In this document: in pieces, positions 39,803 to 47,385 of the stretch
How the letters are laid out: each line of letters begins with the position of its first letter
Numbering within the stretch: position 1 is the first letter of the stretch
Source: Rossellomorea aquimaris
Lineage (GTDB): Bacteria; Bacillota; Bacilli; Bacillales; Bacillaceae_B
Assembly: GCF_008180865.1 (NCBI RefSeq)
Contig: NZ_VTEX01000001.1
Location: 1,389,809-1,453,808 of the forward strand
Direction of reading: 5' to 3'
DNA length: 64,000 nt
Program-made: the position numbers and the translations under genes
The notes under the pieces: generated by a model
Told to the model about the DNA's origin: nothing
Databases searched by the model: none
Seen by the model: only the letters and a program-made list of their open reading frames with translations

Positions 39803-40606
39803 CTAGAAATCTTGTAACCTCATATCCTCGCCTTCAACTACTACTACCTTTGTACCTTTTCTCATACGCGAGATAATCCTTGAACCATTCTTTCCATACA
39901 TAGCGATTAATTCCTTCGATGAGCAGTTTGTCGTGATGATCTTCGGCTTTCCGTTTCGATTGGAGAACATTTTGAATAGTACCTCTCCCACAAACGATTC
40001 ACCGTTTTCAGACTGTTTGATATACTCTGCTCCCAAATCATCGAATATGACCATATCTGCTTTACTGACTGCGTTGTATAACTCTTCTGTGGATTCCCCT
40101 GTCTTAAATGTGTTCTTAATCTTATCCATTAGGCTGGGTACGTCTATGAAGATGCAGCTCTTTCCGTTTTCCATGAGCCTGTCCATAATGGCTTTTGATA
40201 AGTGGCTTTTCCCTATGCCGTATGTTCCTTTGAATAGGAGTGAGTTCCATTCATCCAACGTATCAAAGTTGTTAGCGTACCAGACAGCCTTTTTAAGCGC
40301 TTCTTTCTGCGTAGGGTGTTTAGGTATGTAAGTCTTGAATGTAGCACCCTCTAGGTCATATGGGACGTTTGAGTAACGTATATGAAGTCGTTCATGGTCT
40401 TTAGGTTTATTCTGCTCTACATAGTCTGTGTGTTCTTTCGATAGTTTCAGATTTTCACAGTTGATACACTCGCTTACTTCACCTTTTGCCGTTTGTATGA
40501 TCTGTACTGTTGCCTGGCAATGTTCACAGGTTCGTTCTCCGATTATCTGAAACTTAGAAGATGTTATCGTATGGAGTTGGTTCTTTATGCTTTCCAGTTT
40601 GACCAC
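39803..40606 (-). CDS. DnaC/IstB-like helicase loader
   Basis: 267 aa. An N-terminal zinc site CEHCQATV...CINC, then an AAA+ module: Walker A FKGTYGIGKSHL, Walker B MVIFDDLGAEY, sensor ITTNCSSKEL, Arg finger SRMRKGTKVVVV. Loads DnaB/DnaC-type replicative helicase onto the phage origin together with the initiator it overlaps (53 bp). No phage helicase is encoded, so it should recruit the host enzyme (inference). Confidence 0.92.
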   Translation of the reverse strand: MVKLESIKNQLHTITSSKFQIIGERTCEHCQATVQIIQTAKGEVSECINCENLKLSKEHTDYVEQNKPKDHERLHIRYSNVPYDLEGATFKTYIPKHPTQKEALKKAVWYANNFDTLDEWNSLLFKGTYGIGKSHLSKAIMDRLMENGKSCIFIDVPSLMDKIKNTFKTGESTEELYNAVSKADMVIFDDLGAEYIKQSENGESFVGEVLFKMFSNRNGKPKIITTNCSSKELIAMYGKNGSRIISRMRKGTKVVVVEGEDMRLQDF

Positions 40607-41228
40607 TTCCTTTAGGCTTGTGTTCGTTGTCTAAGGCTTGAACATCAGACAATGTTTTAGCACCTTTACCATGCCAATCCTTCAATATGGCTTTTGTATA
40701 TCCCCAATTACGCTTATTACGTTCTAAGGAGATTTTCAATGCTTCAATGATAATGTCCTCATTTCCGTTAAAGTCATCAACCCAAGCTGATATGTCTTGC
40801 ATAAGGTGAGAAGATAACATTCCGAAATTCTGTTCATAAAATTGGAAGGCATTAGTAGTAGTAGTTATATTAAATGTATTATTAAAAGATGTATTATTAT
40901 CTATAACCTTTTCTTCCATAGGGGTATTAACGTTTTCTTCCATACCCCCTAGAACAATTCGTAAGTACCTATAGAGAATTTCTTTACTACCCTCTTTGTA
41001 AACAAGTTCTGATGTGATATATCCTTTTGAAATGAGTTGATTAATCCATGTTGATACTGATTTCTTACTGACTTTGTATAAATCCGAAAAGTAACCGTTA
41101 CCCGCCCAGCAATAACCTCTTTCGTTACATAGGGCGGTGATCTCTCCGTAAAGTAGTTTAGCGTTTGGTGTTAGGTCTTTGTCATAACGCACATTTGCTG
41201 GTATAATTGCGTAGTAGCTTTTTTGCAT
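40554..41228 (-). CDS. DnaD-like replication initiator
   Basis: 224 aa. N-terminal HTH_36 winged helix (LTPNAKLLYGEITALCNERGYCWAGNGYFSDLYKVSKKSVSTWINQLISKGYI) and C-terminal DnaB_2/DnaD domain (FYEQNFGMLSSHLMQDISAWVDDF ... WGYTKAILKDW). Between them is an AT-rich coding stretch rich in Asn/Thr codons at about 40855-40920, a possible origin as in other DnaD-type phages. Starts the replication operon. Confidence 0.9.
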   Translation of the reverse strand: MQKSYYAIIPANVRYDKDLTPNAKLLYGEITALCNERGYCWAGNGYFSDLYKVSKKSVSTWINQLISKGYITSELVYKEGSKEILYRYLRIVLGGMEENVNTPMEEKVIDNNTSFNNTFNITTTTNAFQFYEQNFGMLSSHLMQDISAWVDDFNGNEDIIIEALKISLERNKRNWGYTKAILKDWHGKGAKTLSDVQALDNEHKPKGSGQTGKHKEPTPYDNIF

Positions 41229-41315
41229 TTATTTCACCTCGTTGGTATAACTTGTCCGTAATCTGATATACTGATATTAAGTCGTTTTATTTGAGCCTTT
41301 ATGACGTTGCAGCGT

Positions 41316-42038
41316 CTAGGCTTCCTTTTCTTCCAAAAACTTATTGATGAAATATATCTGCCCCTTACCTGTGACTTTAGGTGTCTTGGTGACTCTGACT
41401 GATCCGTCAGGGTTATTTATTTGCCGTTTTTTAATCTCGAACCATTCATTTTCCATACTGTATTGAGTAGGCAGATTGTACGTTTCACCGTTGCGTTTAA
41501 TGAGATAACCGTTATCCCTCAACCAATCAAACAAGCGATTCTGTCCAATGCTGATACCGTTTTGTTTAAGCAACTTTGCCAATTCCCCGACTAGAATAGA
41601 AGTATTAGAGGTTTCAAGTGCTTCTGCAAACAATACTTTAGGCTTGTTCAACTCCAATTTAGATTTCATTTCAGCAATCTGTTTATCTGCATATTCCAAT
41701 GCTCGCTTCATAACCATTTCTGGACTGTTCCACATTTTTTCAAGGTGGAGGAAATACTGTCTTGCTTGTTTTCCTTTATCGGTTCGTTGAATCATCGCAA
41801 TCTCTTTTGACATATCTAGTTTGAGATGATGGTCATCAACCATCTTATATCCGCCATTTGCAACTGCTCTTTTTTGAGCGATTGTAATGAAGTCAATATT
41901 TTCTTCAAAACCATAATTCAGCATTCTTGGAAACCAATCTTTATATGCAGTTTTCACTCCCAAAAACTCATGCAATTCTCTCCCACTTACAATAATTTCA
42001 CCTTGTTCATTATGATTAGTTGTGATTAATTCATTCAT
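41316..42038 (-). CDS. Phage antirepressor (AntA/AntB-type with KilAC domain)
   Basis: 240 aa. AntA/BRO-N-like N-terminus (NHNEQGEIIVSGRELHEFLGVKTAYKDWFPRMLNYGFEENIDF), then KilAC C-terminus (FAEALETSNTSILVGELAKLLKQNGISIGQNRLFDWLRDNGYLIKR). Such proteins bind and disable repressors. Next to the divergent HTH pair at 42281-42863, suggesting that pair is its target. Confidence 0.92.
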   Translation of the reverse strand: MNELITTNHNEQGEIIVSGRELHEFLGVKTAYKDWFPRMLNYGFEENIDFITIAQKRAVANGGYKMVDDHHLKLDMSKEIAMIQRTDKGKQARQYFLHLEKMWNSPEMVMKRALEYADKQIAEMKSKLELNKPKVLFAEALETSNTSILVGELAKLLKQNGISIGQNRLFDWLRDNGYLIKRNGETYNLPTQYSMENEWFEIKKRQINNPDGSVRVTKTPKVTGKGQIYFINKFLEEKEA

Positions 42039-42280
42039 TAAACCACCTCCAAGTTAATATCTCTGAATGAAACCCTAGCACCTAACAAAACTTCAACAAC
42101 CGGGCAATCGTGAGAAGCAGCTTCAAGTTCTGCCCTTTGGTTTGCTTTATCTAACGATTTATACTCACCTAGGAATATTTGATTCAATCCGTCTACTTTA
42201 GACTCAACAAGAACACCTTGTCCGTATACTTTATATAAATTATTTTTCGTTTCATAAACTGTAATTAAGCTATATAACAT
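42038..42280 (-). CDS. Unknown phage protein, 80 aa
   Basis: MLYSLITVYETKNNLYKVYG; beta-rich with a hydrophobic beginning. Located between the leftward HTH gene and the antirepressor with 0-1 base gaps, so co-transcribed. No family known. Confidence 0.65.
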   Translation of the reverse strand: MLYSLITVYETKNNLYKVYGQGVLVESKVDGLNQIFLGEYKSLDKANQRAELEAASHDCPVVEVLLGARVSFRDINLEVV

Positions 42281-42502
42281 TTATTGTTCCTCCTTATTTT
42301 CTAATACGAGCAATTCGCTGATTTCACAATCCAATACCTCACAAAGTGTTGCTAACGCTTCAACATCTATTCGTTTGTTCTTTTTGTTGTAAGCCTTCGA
42401 GATTGACTTACGTGAAAGCCCAGAGAGTTTATGTAGTTGCTCGATCGTCTTGATGTTTCTCTTGGCCATAATCTCATGAAGCTTGATTTCTACCGTTTGC
42501 AT
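42281..42502 (-). CDS. HTH_26-type regulator (leftward of second switch)
   Basis: 73 aa. IKLHEIMAKRNIKTIEQLHKLSGLSRKSISKAYNKKNKRIDVEALATLCEVLDCEISELLVLE is a compact Cro/C1 HTH (HTH_26). It is a homologue of the divergent 42648-42863 gene (SGLSRKSISK vs TGLSRKSISK). AAGGAGG is 8 bases before the ATG at 42500-42502. Heads the operon with the antirepressor. Confidence 0.85.
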   Translation of the reverse strand: MQTVEIKLHEIMAKRNIKTIEQLHKLSGLSRKSISKAYNKKNKRIDVEALATLCEVLDCEISELLVLENKEEQ

Positions 42503-42647
42503 GTGTCTGACCTCCTTTCTAATTAATATTATACCACCCATCGGTAGTCTTGTACACCCCATAGGTTGTATTTTCCACTAAAAATTTTTGTTACAATGGT
42601 ATATAATGAATACATAGTGAGTACAATAGGTAGTGAGGTGGGACAAG
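42503..42647. promoter_or_regulatory. Divergent operator/promoter of the second switch
   Basis: On the minus strand TATAAT (in GGTATAATATT) lies about 25 bases before the leftward HTH RBS, with TGTACA 17 bp upstream as a -35. On the plus strand TATAAT in GTATATAATG reads toward the rightward HTH. Related sequences GATGGGTGG, TATGGGGTG and TAGTGAGGTGGG in the gap may be operator repeats. Confidence 0.55.
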
Positions 42648-42863
42648 ATGATAGTACGAAACAACCTAAGGGTCATGATGGCTAAACAAAAAATGAATAT
42701 CCAGGACGTTTCAGATGCCACAGGATTGAGTAGAAAATCAATTTCCAAGCTATACCATGAGGAATCCATTCAGATAACATTTGACGTTATAGGAAGGCTG
42801 TGCGACTTATTTAAGTGTGAGCCGGGTGATCTACTTTACCTGGAAGAACAGAGAGAGGACTAA
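42648..42863 (+). CDS. HTH_26-type regulator (rightward of second switch)
   Basis: 71 aa. VRNNLRVMMAKQKMNIQDVSDATGLSRKSISKLYHEESIQITFDVIGRLCDLFKCEPGDLLYLEE. ATG at 42648 preceded by AGGTGGG. The only + strand gene in this region; its divergent partner is a paralogue. Could be a repressor of the antirepressor-replication operon. Confidence 0.85.
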   Translation: MIVRNNLRVMMAKQKMNIQDVSDATGLSRKSISKLYHEESIQITFDVIGRLCDLFKCEPGDLLYLEEQRED

Positions 42864-42872
42864 CATCCTCTC

Positions 42873-43070
42873 TTATAAATCAACCTCGTCATTGAGCGCA
42901 CATGGGTCATTTTCAGCTAATAATGTTCCATCTTTATCCCAATATTGAGTAACCTCTCTTAATACGGTATCAACTCCATTACCTCTTATAGATACCGTCT
43001 GAATAACTTCGACTGTTTTTACACTTCTTGGTGTTTCTGGTTCAACTGGTTTTCTTCCCATTTCATTCAT
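42873..43070 (-). CDS. Small phage protein, 65 aa
   Basis: MNEMGRKPVEPETPRSVKTV, then a beta segment VIQTVSIRGNGVDTVLREVTQYWDKDGTLLAEND. The HTH gene at 42648 ends convergently 10 bp away. RBS GAGAGGATGA. Unknown. Confidence 0.6.
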   Translation of the reverse strand: MNEMGRKPVEPETPRSVKTVEVIQTVSIRGNGVDTVLREVTQYWDKDGTLLAENDPCALNDEVDL

Positions 43071-43131
43071 CCTCTCTTTGTCGGTATATGGTCGAACTAC
43101 GTCACAATTCTAAATGGTCAAAGCTTGCCAT

Positions 43132-43389
43132 TTATTCCATTACGCTACAAGGAATAATTCCGTCAGAAGTCATTGTACCTTCAAAAAACAATCGGCAATT
43201 TTCAATTGTTGTATCCTCGTTAAAGGCCTTTAATCTAATGGCATTACCTATTTTCAAAGTTTTTCTCCGGTTTTCCATAGAAATACAACTATTTTTGATA
43301 AGAATTTCATAGTTAGGACTTTTTGATTTATTAGCATTCACTTTCATTCCCATTGGTAACACTAATACTTGATTCTTATAAGTTTTCAT
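43132..43389 (-). CDS. Small phage protein, 85 aa
   Basis: MKTYKNQVLVLPMGMKVNAN; beta-rich, two cysteines (NSCIS, ENCRLF), ends IIPCSVME. ATG preceded by GGAGGTAAAC. Not recognised. Confidence 0.6.
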   Translation of the reverse strand: MKTYKNQVLVLPMGMKVNANKSKSPNYEILIKNSCISMENRRKTLKIGNAIRLKAFNEDTTIENCRLFFEGTMTSDGIIPCSVME

Positions 43390-43435
43390 TTGTTTACCTC
43401 CGTTTTCTTATTGTGTATTTTGAGTCAAAACTCCA

Positions 43436-43924
43436 TTAACTACTCTTACTCTCCAATTCCTTCACTCTATTACGGTAGTAATCTACCAAATGCGTTCCCA
43501 CAGGCAATGTACACGCTTCTTCCATCGTCCACCCTTGTTTACTTACCCGACTCTGAAATGTTCGGATAGGGATTTCGTTTTTCTCCACTTCTTCATACAC
43601 CCATGCCGGGTATTTACGTTGACGATCACGATTCTGTTTGGCGATTTCTTCCCGGGTCATAGCTGGGGTAGTCGCTGCCTTCTCTTCGTCCCATCCGTAC
43701 CGTAAACAGTTATCGTAGGTCAATACGTCTACAATGCCTAACTCCTTGCATTTGGCTCTCCAAGGTGACTTAGAGTGTCGTCTGACTGGACGTGTCATGG
43801 CTTCATCTTTGTTCCAGTAGTGGACGTAGAAACGAGCGTATAAGGTTTTCTTGTCAATTCCTCGACTTTCAGCTAATTCATAATCTTCCTTCGTTAATTC
43901 GTGTTCCTTTGCAATCATTATCAT
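43436..43924 (-). CDS. Unknown phage protein, 162 aa
   Basis: Contains two near-repeats of a helical unit: YELAESRGIDKKTLYARFYVHYWNKDEAMTRP and WVYEEVEKNEIPIRTFQSRVSKQGWTMEEACTLP (with a third, shorter LTYDNCLRYGWDEEKAATTP). The spacing suggests HTH-like DNA-binding repeats. GGAAGGAATGG before the start. Probably a DNA-associated early protein. Confidence 0.65.
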   Translation of the reverse strand: MIMIAKEHELTKEDYELAESRGIDKKTLYARFYVHYWNKDEAMTRPVRRHSKSPWRAKCKELGIVDVLTYDNCLRYGWDEEKAATTPAMTREEIAKQNRDRQRKYPAWVYEEVEKNEIPIRTFQSRVSKQGWTMEEACTLPVGTHLVDYYRNRVKELESKSS

Positions 43925-44160
43925 CCATTCCTTCCCATTAACACTTTAGATTTCTCTTTGCGAACTGTACACTGATATTTCGCCATGACATACCCATCAA
44001 ACTTGCGACCATGTGGATCATATAAGCGTCCAGCACTGTTTAAATTGGTGATGTCCTTTACTAACTCCCGTCCATCGTCTAATTTGGCTTGTAGGGACTT
44101 CTCGACTTCCTCACGCTTAGCTGACGAAATGTTGTGTGTGAAATATTGTTTTAGTTCCAT
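43921..44160 (-). CDS. Small phage protein, 79 aa
   Basis: MELKQYFTHNISSAKREEVE, then DLNSAGRLYDPHGRKFDGYVMAKYQCTVRK. Overlaps both neighbours. No match recalled. Confidence 0.6.
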   Translation of the reverse strand: MELKQYFTHNISSAKREEVEKSLQAKLDDGRELVKDITNLNSAGRLYDPHGRKFDGYVMAKYQCTVRKEKSKVLMGRNG

Positions 44161-44375
44161 ACTTTTTCCCTCACTTTTTCGATTAATCCAGGATTATATT
44201 TCACATAGCCGTTTACCACTTTGATGTTATGGCCCTCACTGTGTAGTTGCTTTATGTAGAGTTCTATGAGGTAAAGTGAGTTGTGGTTGCCTAATTGTTT
44301 TTGTAAATCCTCTAATTTGATAACGAGTGTGATCTTTGCGACAGATAAAATTCGTTGTTTAGTTGGTGCGTTCAT
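44151..44375 (-). CDS. Small HTH-like protein, 74 aa
   Basis: MNAPTKQRILSVAKITLVIK, winged-helix-like pattern LEDLQKQLGNHNSLYLIELYIKQLHSEGHNIKVVNGYVKYNPG. Start overlaps the 3' end of the SinI-like gene by 17 bp. Likely DNA-binding (inference). Confidence 0.62.
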   Translation of the reverse strand: MNAPTKQRILSVAKITLVIKLEDLQKQLGNHNSLYLIELYIKQLHSEGHNIKVVNGYVKYNPGLIEKVREKVWN

Positions 44376-44463
44376 TTGATTTCTCCTTAATGAATTTCAA
44401 TATTTCTTCCGGCTTAATTCCGATTGATAACGCTTCCTTTACAAGTGCTTTCCATTCGTTCAT
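44359..44463 (-). CDS. SinI-like antirepressor peptide, 34 aa
   Basis: MNEWKALVKEALSIGIKPEE continues ILKFIKEK. The pattern EW-x2-L-x2-EA-x4-I-x-PEEI-x-K is the SIN domain of B. subtilis SinI, which dismantles SinR tetramers to trigger biofilm genes. RBS GGGGGAATTGAA; start overlaps the preceding gene stop (ATGA). No SinR-like protein is encoded next to it. The target may be host SinR or a phage repressor. Confidence 0.72.
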   Translation of the reverse strand: MNEWKALVKEALSIGIKPEEILKFIKEKSNERTN

Positions 44464-44594
44464 TTCAATTCCCCCGTTTCAATCTCAAAGAATGTACAGA
44501 TCATACGCTTCACACGACTAGGAGATACTTTGTAAGCTGCGACTACAATTACACCTAGAATAGACATCAGAATTAGTAAGAATGGGATTCCCAT
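44460..44594 (-). CDS. Single-span membrane peptide, 44 aa
   Basis: MGIPFLLILMSILGVIVVAA then YKVSPSRVKRMICTFFEIETGELK. GGAGG precedes the ATG. Overlaps the SinI-like start by 4 bases, so translation is coupled. Confidence 0.58.
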   Translation of the reverse strand: MGIPFLLILMSILGVIVVAAYKVSPSRVKRMICTFFEIETGELK

Positions 44595-44613
44595 ATATAA
44601 ACCTCCAAAGGGG

Positions 44614-44697
44614 CTAGTGTTTCGCCCCGGTTATTTGTTTTAAAAACTCCACTGTCTCTTCAAGGGTTTGGATGTACTCTTCTGTGGTTTTATGCAC
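44614..44697 (-). CDS. Possible short peptide, 27 aa
   Basis: GTG start at 44695-44697: VHKTTEEYIQTLEETVEFLK then QITGAKH. GGGTGG lies upstream and the start overlaps the Erf stop. A marginal call; helical coiled-coil-like. Confidence 0.35.
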   Translation of the reverse strand: MHKTTEEYIQTLEETVEFLKQITGAKH

Positions 44698-45364
44698 TTT
44701 TGCCACCCTGGAGTATCTCTATGGCTTTAGATGCTTCGCCTACGCTCCAACTTTCGATTTCCTTAGTAGTGCCTATCTTCTGCTTTAAGTTGTTATATAG
44801 GGCATCGTATGACCACTGATCGTTAATCTTTTTCTTTAGTAAGGAGTTAACAAGGTTGAGTTGCTTCTCACTCGCTTGTTTACCACCGCCACCACTGTAA
44901 TTTTTCTTATTGGCGCTTTTACCACTCGTATCTTTCGCATCTGGATCATCACCGTCTGTAGGGATTCCAAAGAATTTAAGAAGGAAGTAACGTTCCGAGT
45001 AAGTCAATCCACTACCGAACGCCTTTGAAATGTCATCCTGTTGGCCGAATGTAGGGAAAGGGATCTCGATTGTTTCCTCTGGGTTTTCAGCATTCACCCA
45101 TACATAATTCATTTCAGCCGTTACAATAAAATCTGTTTTGTCATTGCCTTTTTTGTCCTTATAATCAAAGGTTGAGTACGATTGATTTAACACTTTCGGC
45201 ATAAGAAGGATTTGTAGTTCATCCATCTTCGCTTGAATCTTTCTTAACACTTGCGTACCACTTACATATGAGTAACCGTAACTGTCACTATCCTTTGTGA
45301 AAGCTCCAATATTCTTCCTTACTTCAACTAACTTCTGGTAAATGTTTAACTTAGGCTCAGTCAT
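44690..45364 (-). CDS. Erf-family ssDNA annealing recombinase
   Basis: 224 aa. IYQKLVEVRKNIGAFTKDSDSYGYSYVSGTQVLRKI, then YVWVNAENPEETIEIPFPTFGQQDDISKAFGSGLTYSERYFLLKFFGIPTDGDDPDA are Erf/Sak-type motifs. Acts with phage SSB to anneal strands. The ATG at 45362-45364 has GGAGG 9 bases upstream. No partner exonuclease is recognised beside it. Confidence 0.92.
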   Translation of the reverse strand: MTEPKLNIYQKLVEVRKNIGAFTKDSDSYGYSYVSGTQVLRKIQAKMDELQILLMPKVLNQSYSTFDYKDKKGNDKTDFIVTAEMNYVWVNAENPEETIEIPFPTFGQQDDISKAFGSGLTYSERYFLLKFFGIPTDGDDPDAKDTSGKSANKKNYSGGGGKQASEKQLNLVNSLLKKKINDQWSYDALYNNLKQKIGTTKEIESWSVGEASKAIEILQGGKSA

Positions 45365-45482
45365 GGTTAATTTCCTCCGTTTCCGTAATCTCGTCATTCT
45401 CAATCATCATGTAATACACTTGGTCGGGGATCGGCTGGAAATTGGAGTAACAGGATTTGCCGTTTACGATGTATATTTTCAT
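45357..45482 (-). CDS. Small phage protein, 41 aa
   Basis: MKIYIVNGKSCYSNFQPIPD then QVYYMMIENDEITETEE. RBS AGGAGG; overlaps Erf start by 8 bases. Unknown function. Confidence 0.55.
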   Translation of the reverse strand: MKIYIVNGKSCYSNFQPIPDQVYYMMIENDEITETEEINHD

Positions 45483-45730
45483 TGGGATTCCTCCTTTAAT
45501 CTGTGTTGAGATTTAAGATTAGGAATCACTTCTCTTACTTCGTAATAAGAAAGCAAACTTTCTAAGTTGAAATCATAAGCTTCCATACTTCCAAATTTGA
45601 CGTTTACAAGGATGTATTTAACTACTTCAAAAGAATCAAAAACATTTTCAATTAAGTCGAATCCTTCTGCCGATAATAAAAGGTAAGTCCCTTTATCTGT
45701 CACGATTATGTCACCTGGATAGATTTCCAT
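45479..45730 (-). CDS. Small phage protein, 83 aa
   Basis: MEIYPGDIIVTDKGTYLLLS, acidic beta-rich with a YxNVKFGSMEAYDF middle. RBS GGAGG upstream. Its end overlaps the 41-aa gene (ATGA-type). Confidence 0.6.
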   Translation of the reverse strand: MEIYPGDIIVTDKGTYLLLSAEGFDLIENVFDSFEVVKYILVNVKFGSMEAYDFNLESLLSYYEVREVIPNLKSQHRLKEESQ

Positions 45731-45797
45731 TTGTACGACCTCCGATATTTGGTTTATAATGTCCGTAGAATGTTTTCCAGAGGGCTTTACCTGGCAG

Positions 45798-45995
45798 TTA
45801 GCCCTCTACCTTCCTTAATACTTGCTCATAATCCATAATGAGAAACTCCTGATGTTCGATTTGTTCGAGCATGTTCTCTGCTGCTTCTAAATGTAGTTTG
45901 TGCTTTTCTTTCATATCTTCACGCTGACGTTTTAACACTCGCAATTCCTTCTTCATCAAGTCCAACGCTGATTTGTCTTGAAATTTCGATGCCAC
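45798..45995 (-). CDS. Coiled-coil protein, 65 aa
   Basis: ALDLMKKELRVLKRQREDMKEKHKLHLEAAENMLEQIEHQEFLIMDYEQVL; nearly all helix. Start overlaps the end of the preceding gene by 77 bp in another frame. Unknown. Confidence 0.58.
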   Translation of the reverse strand: MASKFQDKSALDLMKKELRVLKRQREDMKEKHKLHLEAAENMLEQIEHQEFLIMDYEQVLRKVEG

Positions 45996-46206
45996 TTAAA
46001 TCGCCCTCCCACTCAATTTTTGTGTCCTCGAAAATGTAATAACTATTTAAGAAGTAATGAACCTCTTTCTCGATAACGTGTTCAGATGGTTCATAAGATT
46101 GGAAGTATGTGTACAGTTCATCATCGGATAGGATTCTGTTTTCGCTTTCAAACACTTCTTGAATACGGTTCTGGATCATTTCAGCTAATTCGTTCATGCT
46201 GCTCAC
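45919..46206 (-). CDS. Unknown phage protein, 95 aa
   Basis: MSSMNELAEMIQNRIQEVFE; acidic. Its C-terminal 25 codons overlap the coiled-coil gene. Start may be MNELAEM three codons in. No family known. Confidence 0.58.
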   Translation of the reverse strand: MSSMNELAEMIQNRIQEVFESENRILSDDELYTYFQSYEPSEHVIEKEVHYFLNSYYIFEDTKIEWEGDLSGIEISRQISVGLDEEGIASVKTSA

Positions 46207-46363
46207 CTTCCTTAAGAAGTGTTTGTAAGTCGTGGTTGGTGTCCCAAGCTATCTCTAAACCGTCATCAGTATGATATGAGATGAAGTTCAGCTCACCTTT
46301 GTAAAACTGTAATCCATTGACTAAGTAATATTGACCGTTCAACTTGATAAAAGGTGCTTTCAT
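46181..46363 (-). CDS. Small beta-rich protein, 60 aa
   Basis: MKAPFIKLNGQYYLVNGLQF then YKGELNFISYHTDDGLEIAWDTNHDL. ATG at 46361-46363 with GGAGG 7 bases upstream. Unknown. Confidence 0.6.
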   Translation of the reverse strand: MKAPFIKLNGQYYLVNGLQFYKGELNFISYHTDDGLEIAWDTNHDLQTLLKEGEQHERIS

Positions 46364-46404
46364 TTCGTTTCCTCCTTTATTGAAGTGTATGGTCGAAATG
46401 TTCA

Positions 46405-46644
46405 CTAATACTCTCCGTCATCAATTTCAATATCTTCAATGATTATTTGTTCTGACATTCTTTCTAATTTGTTTGTAATTTGGATTAAATCATCAGTTAA
46501 ATGGAATAACCTCTTAACACCTAAGTCTTGTTTTAATTGGCTGTACTTGTGTTTTGGAATTTCAAGTGCAAACGTCTTTTTCACAATGACGTATTCCATA
46601 CAATCCCCATCTTCACAACCTGCTTGATAACATTTAGGACACAT
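46405..46644 (-). CDS. Small zinc-binding-like protein, 79 aa
   Basis: MCPKCYQAGCEDGDCMEYVI begins with four closely spaced cysteines, followed by helices with LKQDLGVKRLFHLTDDLIQITNKLE. AAGGAG is 8 bases from the ATG at 46642-46644. Unknown. Confidence 0.6.
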   Translation of the reverse strand: MCPKCYQAGCEDGDCMEYVIVKKTFALEIPKHKYSQLKQDLGVKRLFHLTDDLIQITNKLERMSEQIIIEDIEIDDGEY

Positions 46645-46675
46645 TTTCATTTCTCCTTTGCTTCACATTTTGAGT

Positions 46676-46738
46676 CTACGACGCACTCTTATTTTTCTTC
46701 TCCGCTTCGATCATGCGTGGTAAAGCGTGTTTCTTCAT
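46676..46738 (-). CDS. Possible 20-aa peptide
   Basis: MKKHALPRMIEAEKKNKSAS; start overlaps the HNH stop. Marginal, supported only by position and packing. Confidence 0.3.
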   Translation of the reverse strand: MKKHALPRMIEAEKKNKSAS

Positions 46739-47145
46739 GAAATAACTTTGTTCATTTCGTAAAATAAAATCCGTTTTGCTTGTTCTTCATTAATAATTCC
46801 TTGTTTCACATATTCGCTTGTGCTTTCTTTCATCATTTCAACGAATGCTATTGTCACCCTGGAGTTAATGTCCGCTGACTTCATCATTGAGCGATATACA
46901 TATTCGTTTCGGTTCTCAATGAAATCCATATTGGATTCAACACCATCTTCTGGTGCGAGTCTGTGACACTCTTTACACAAGGCGATTAAATTACTCATTG
47001 TTGATTTACCGCCATATACAACAGCCTTCATGTGATGTACTTCTAACTCTTTATCTGAACCGCAAGCTCGACAATTATATTCGTCTCTTCCTAAGACCTT
47101 GACCCTAAGACGACTACCTTCTTTTCTCACCTCTGTTTTGTTCAT
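46735..47145 (-). CDS. HNH endonuclease
   Basis: 136 aa. RVKVLGRDEYNCRACGSDKELEVHHMKAVVYGGKSTMSNLIALCKECHRLA has the C-x2-C...HH...N...C-x2-CH pattern of HNH nucleases. C-terminal helices carry hydrophobic and acidic patches. Adjacent to the excisionase-like gene in the early operon. Role unknown; may be a restriction-type or DNA-processing enzyme. Confidence 0.88.
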   Translation of the reverse strand: MNKTEVRKEGSRLRVKVLGRDEYNCRACGSDKELEVHHMKAVVYGGKSTMSNLIALCKECHRLAPEDGVESNMDFIENRNEYVYRSMMKSADINSRVTIAFVEMMKESTSEYVKQGIINEEQAKRILFYEMNKVIS

Positions 47146-47349
47146 TTATGAAATCTCTCTTTCAGCCTTACAATCCAACCATTCAAAGAAGTCATCACGA
47201 TTAACGCGCTTTAACTTTCCTCCAAGTCTTACAATCGGGAATCCTTTTTCCTCCATGATTTCGTATGATTTGCGTTTACCGACACCTAATATTTCTTGAA
47301 TATCCTTCGCCGTTAGAACTAGTGGGTAATCTTCTTTACGTTTTGCCAT
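47146..47349 (-). CDS. Excisionase-like HTH_17 protein
   Basis: 67 aa. PLVLTAKDIQEILGVGKRKSYEIMEEKGFPIVRLGGKLKRVNRDDFFEWL is the MerR/Xis-type winged helix (HTH_17). Candidate recombination directionality factor for the integrase. ATG at 47347-47349 has GGAGG. Lies 20 bp downstream of an operator palindrome. Confidence 0.82.
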   Translation of the reverse strand: MAKRKEDYPLVLTAKDIQEILGVGKRKSYEIMEEKGFPIVRLGGKLKRVNRDDFFEWLDCKAEREIS

Positions 47350-47368
47350 TTCCATTCCTCCTAATTTA

Positions 47369-47385
47369 GTTACCTATAGGTCAAC
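47369..47385. promoter_or_regulatory. Repressor operator (O3)
   Basis: GTTACCTATAGGTCAAC contains the perfect 10-bp palindrome ACCTATAGGT shared with 47595-47611. It lies between the Cro-like gene end and the excisionase start. Confidence 0.7.
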
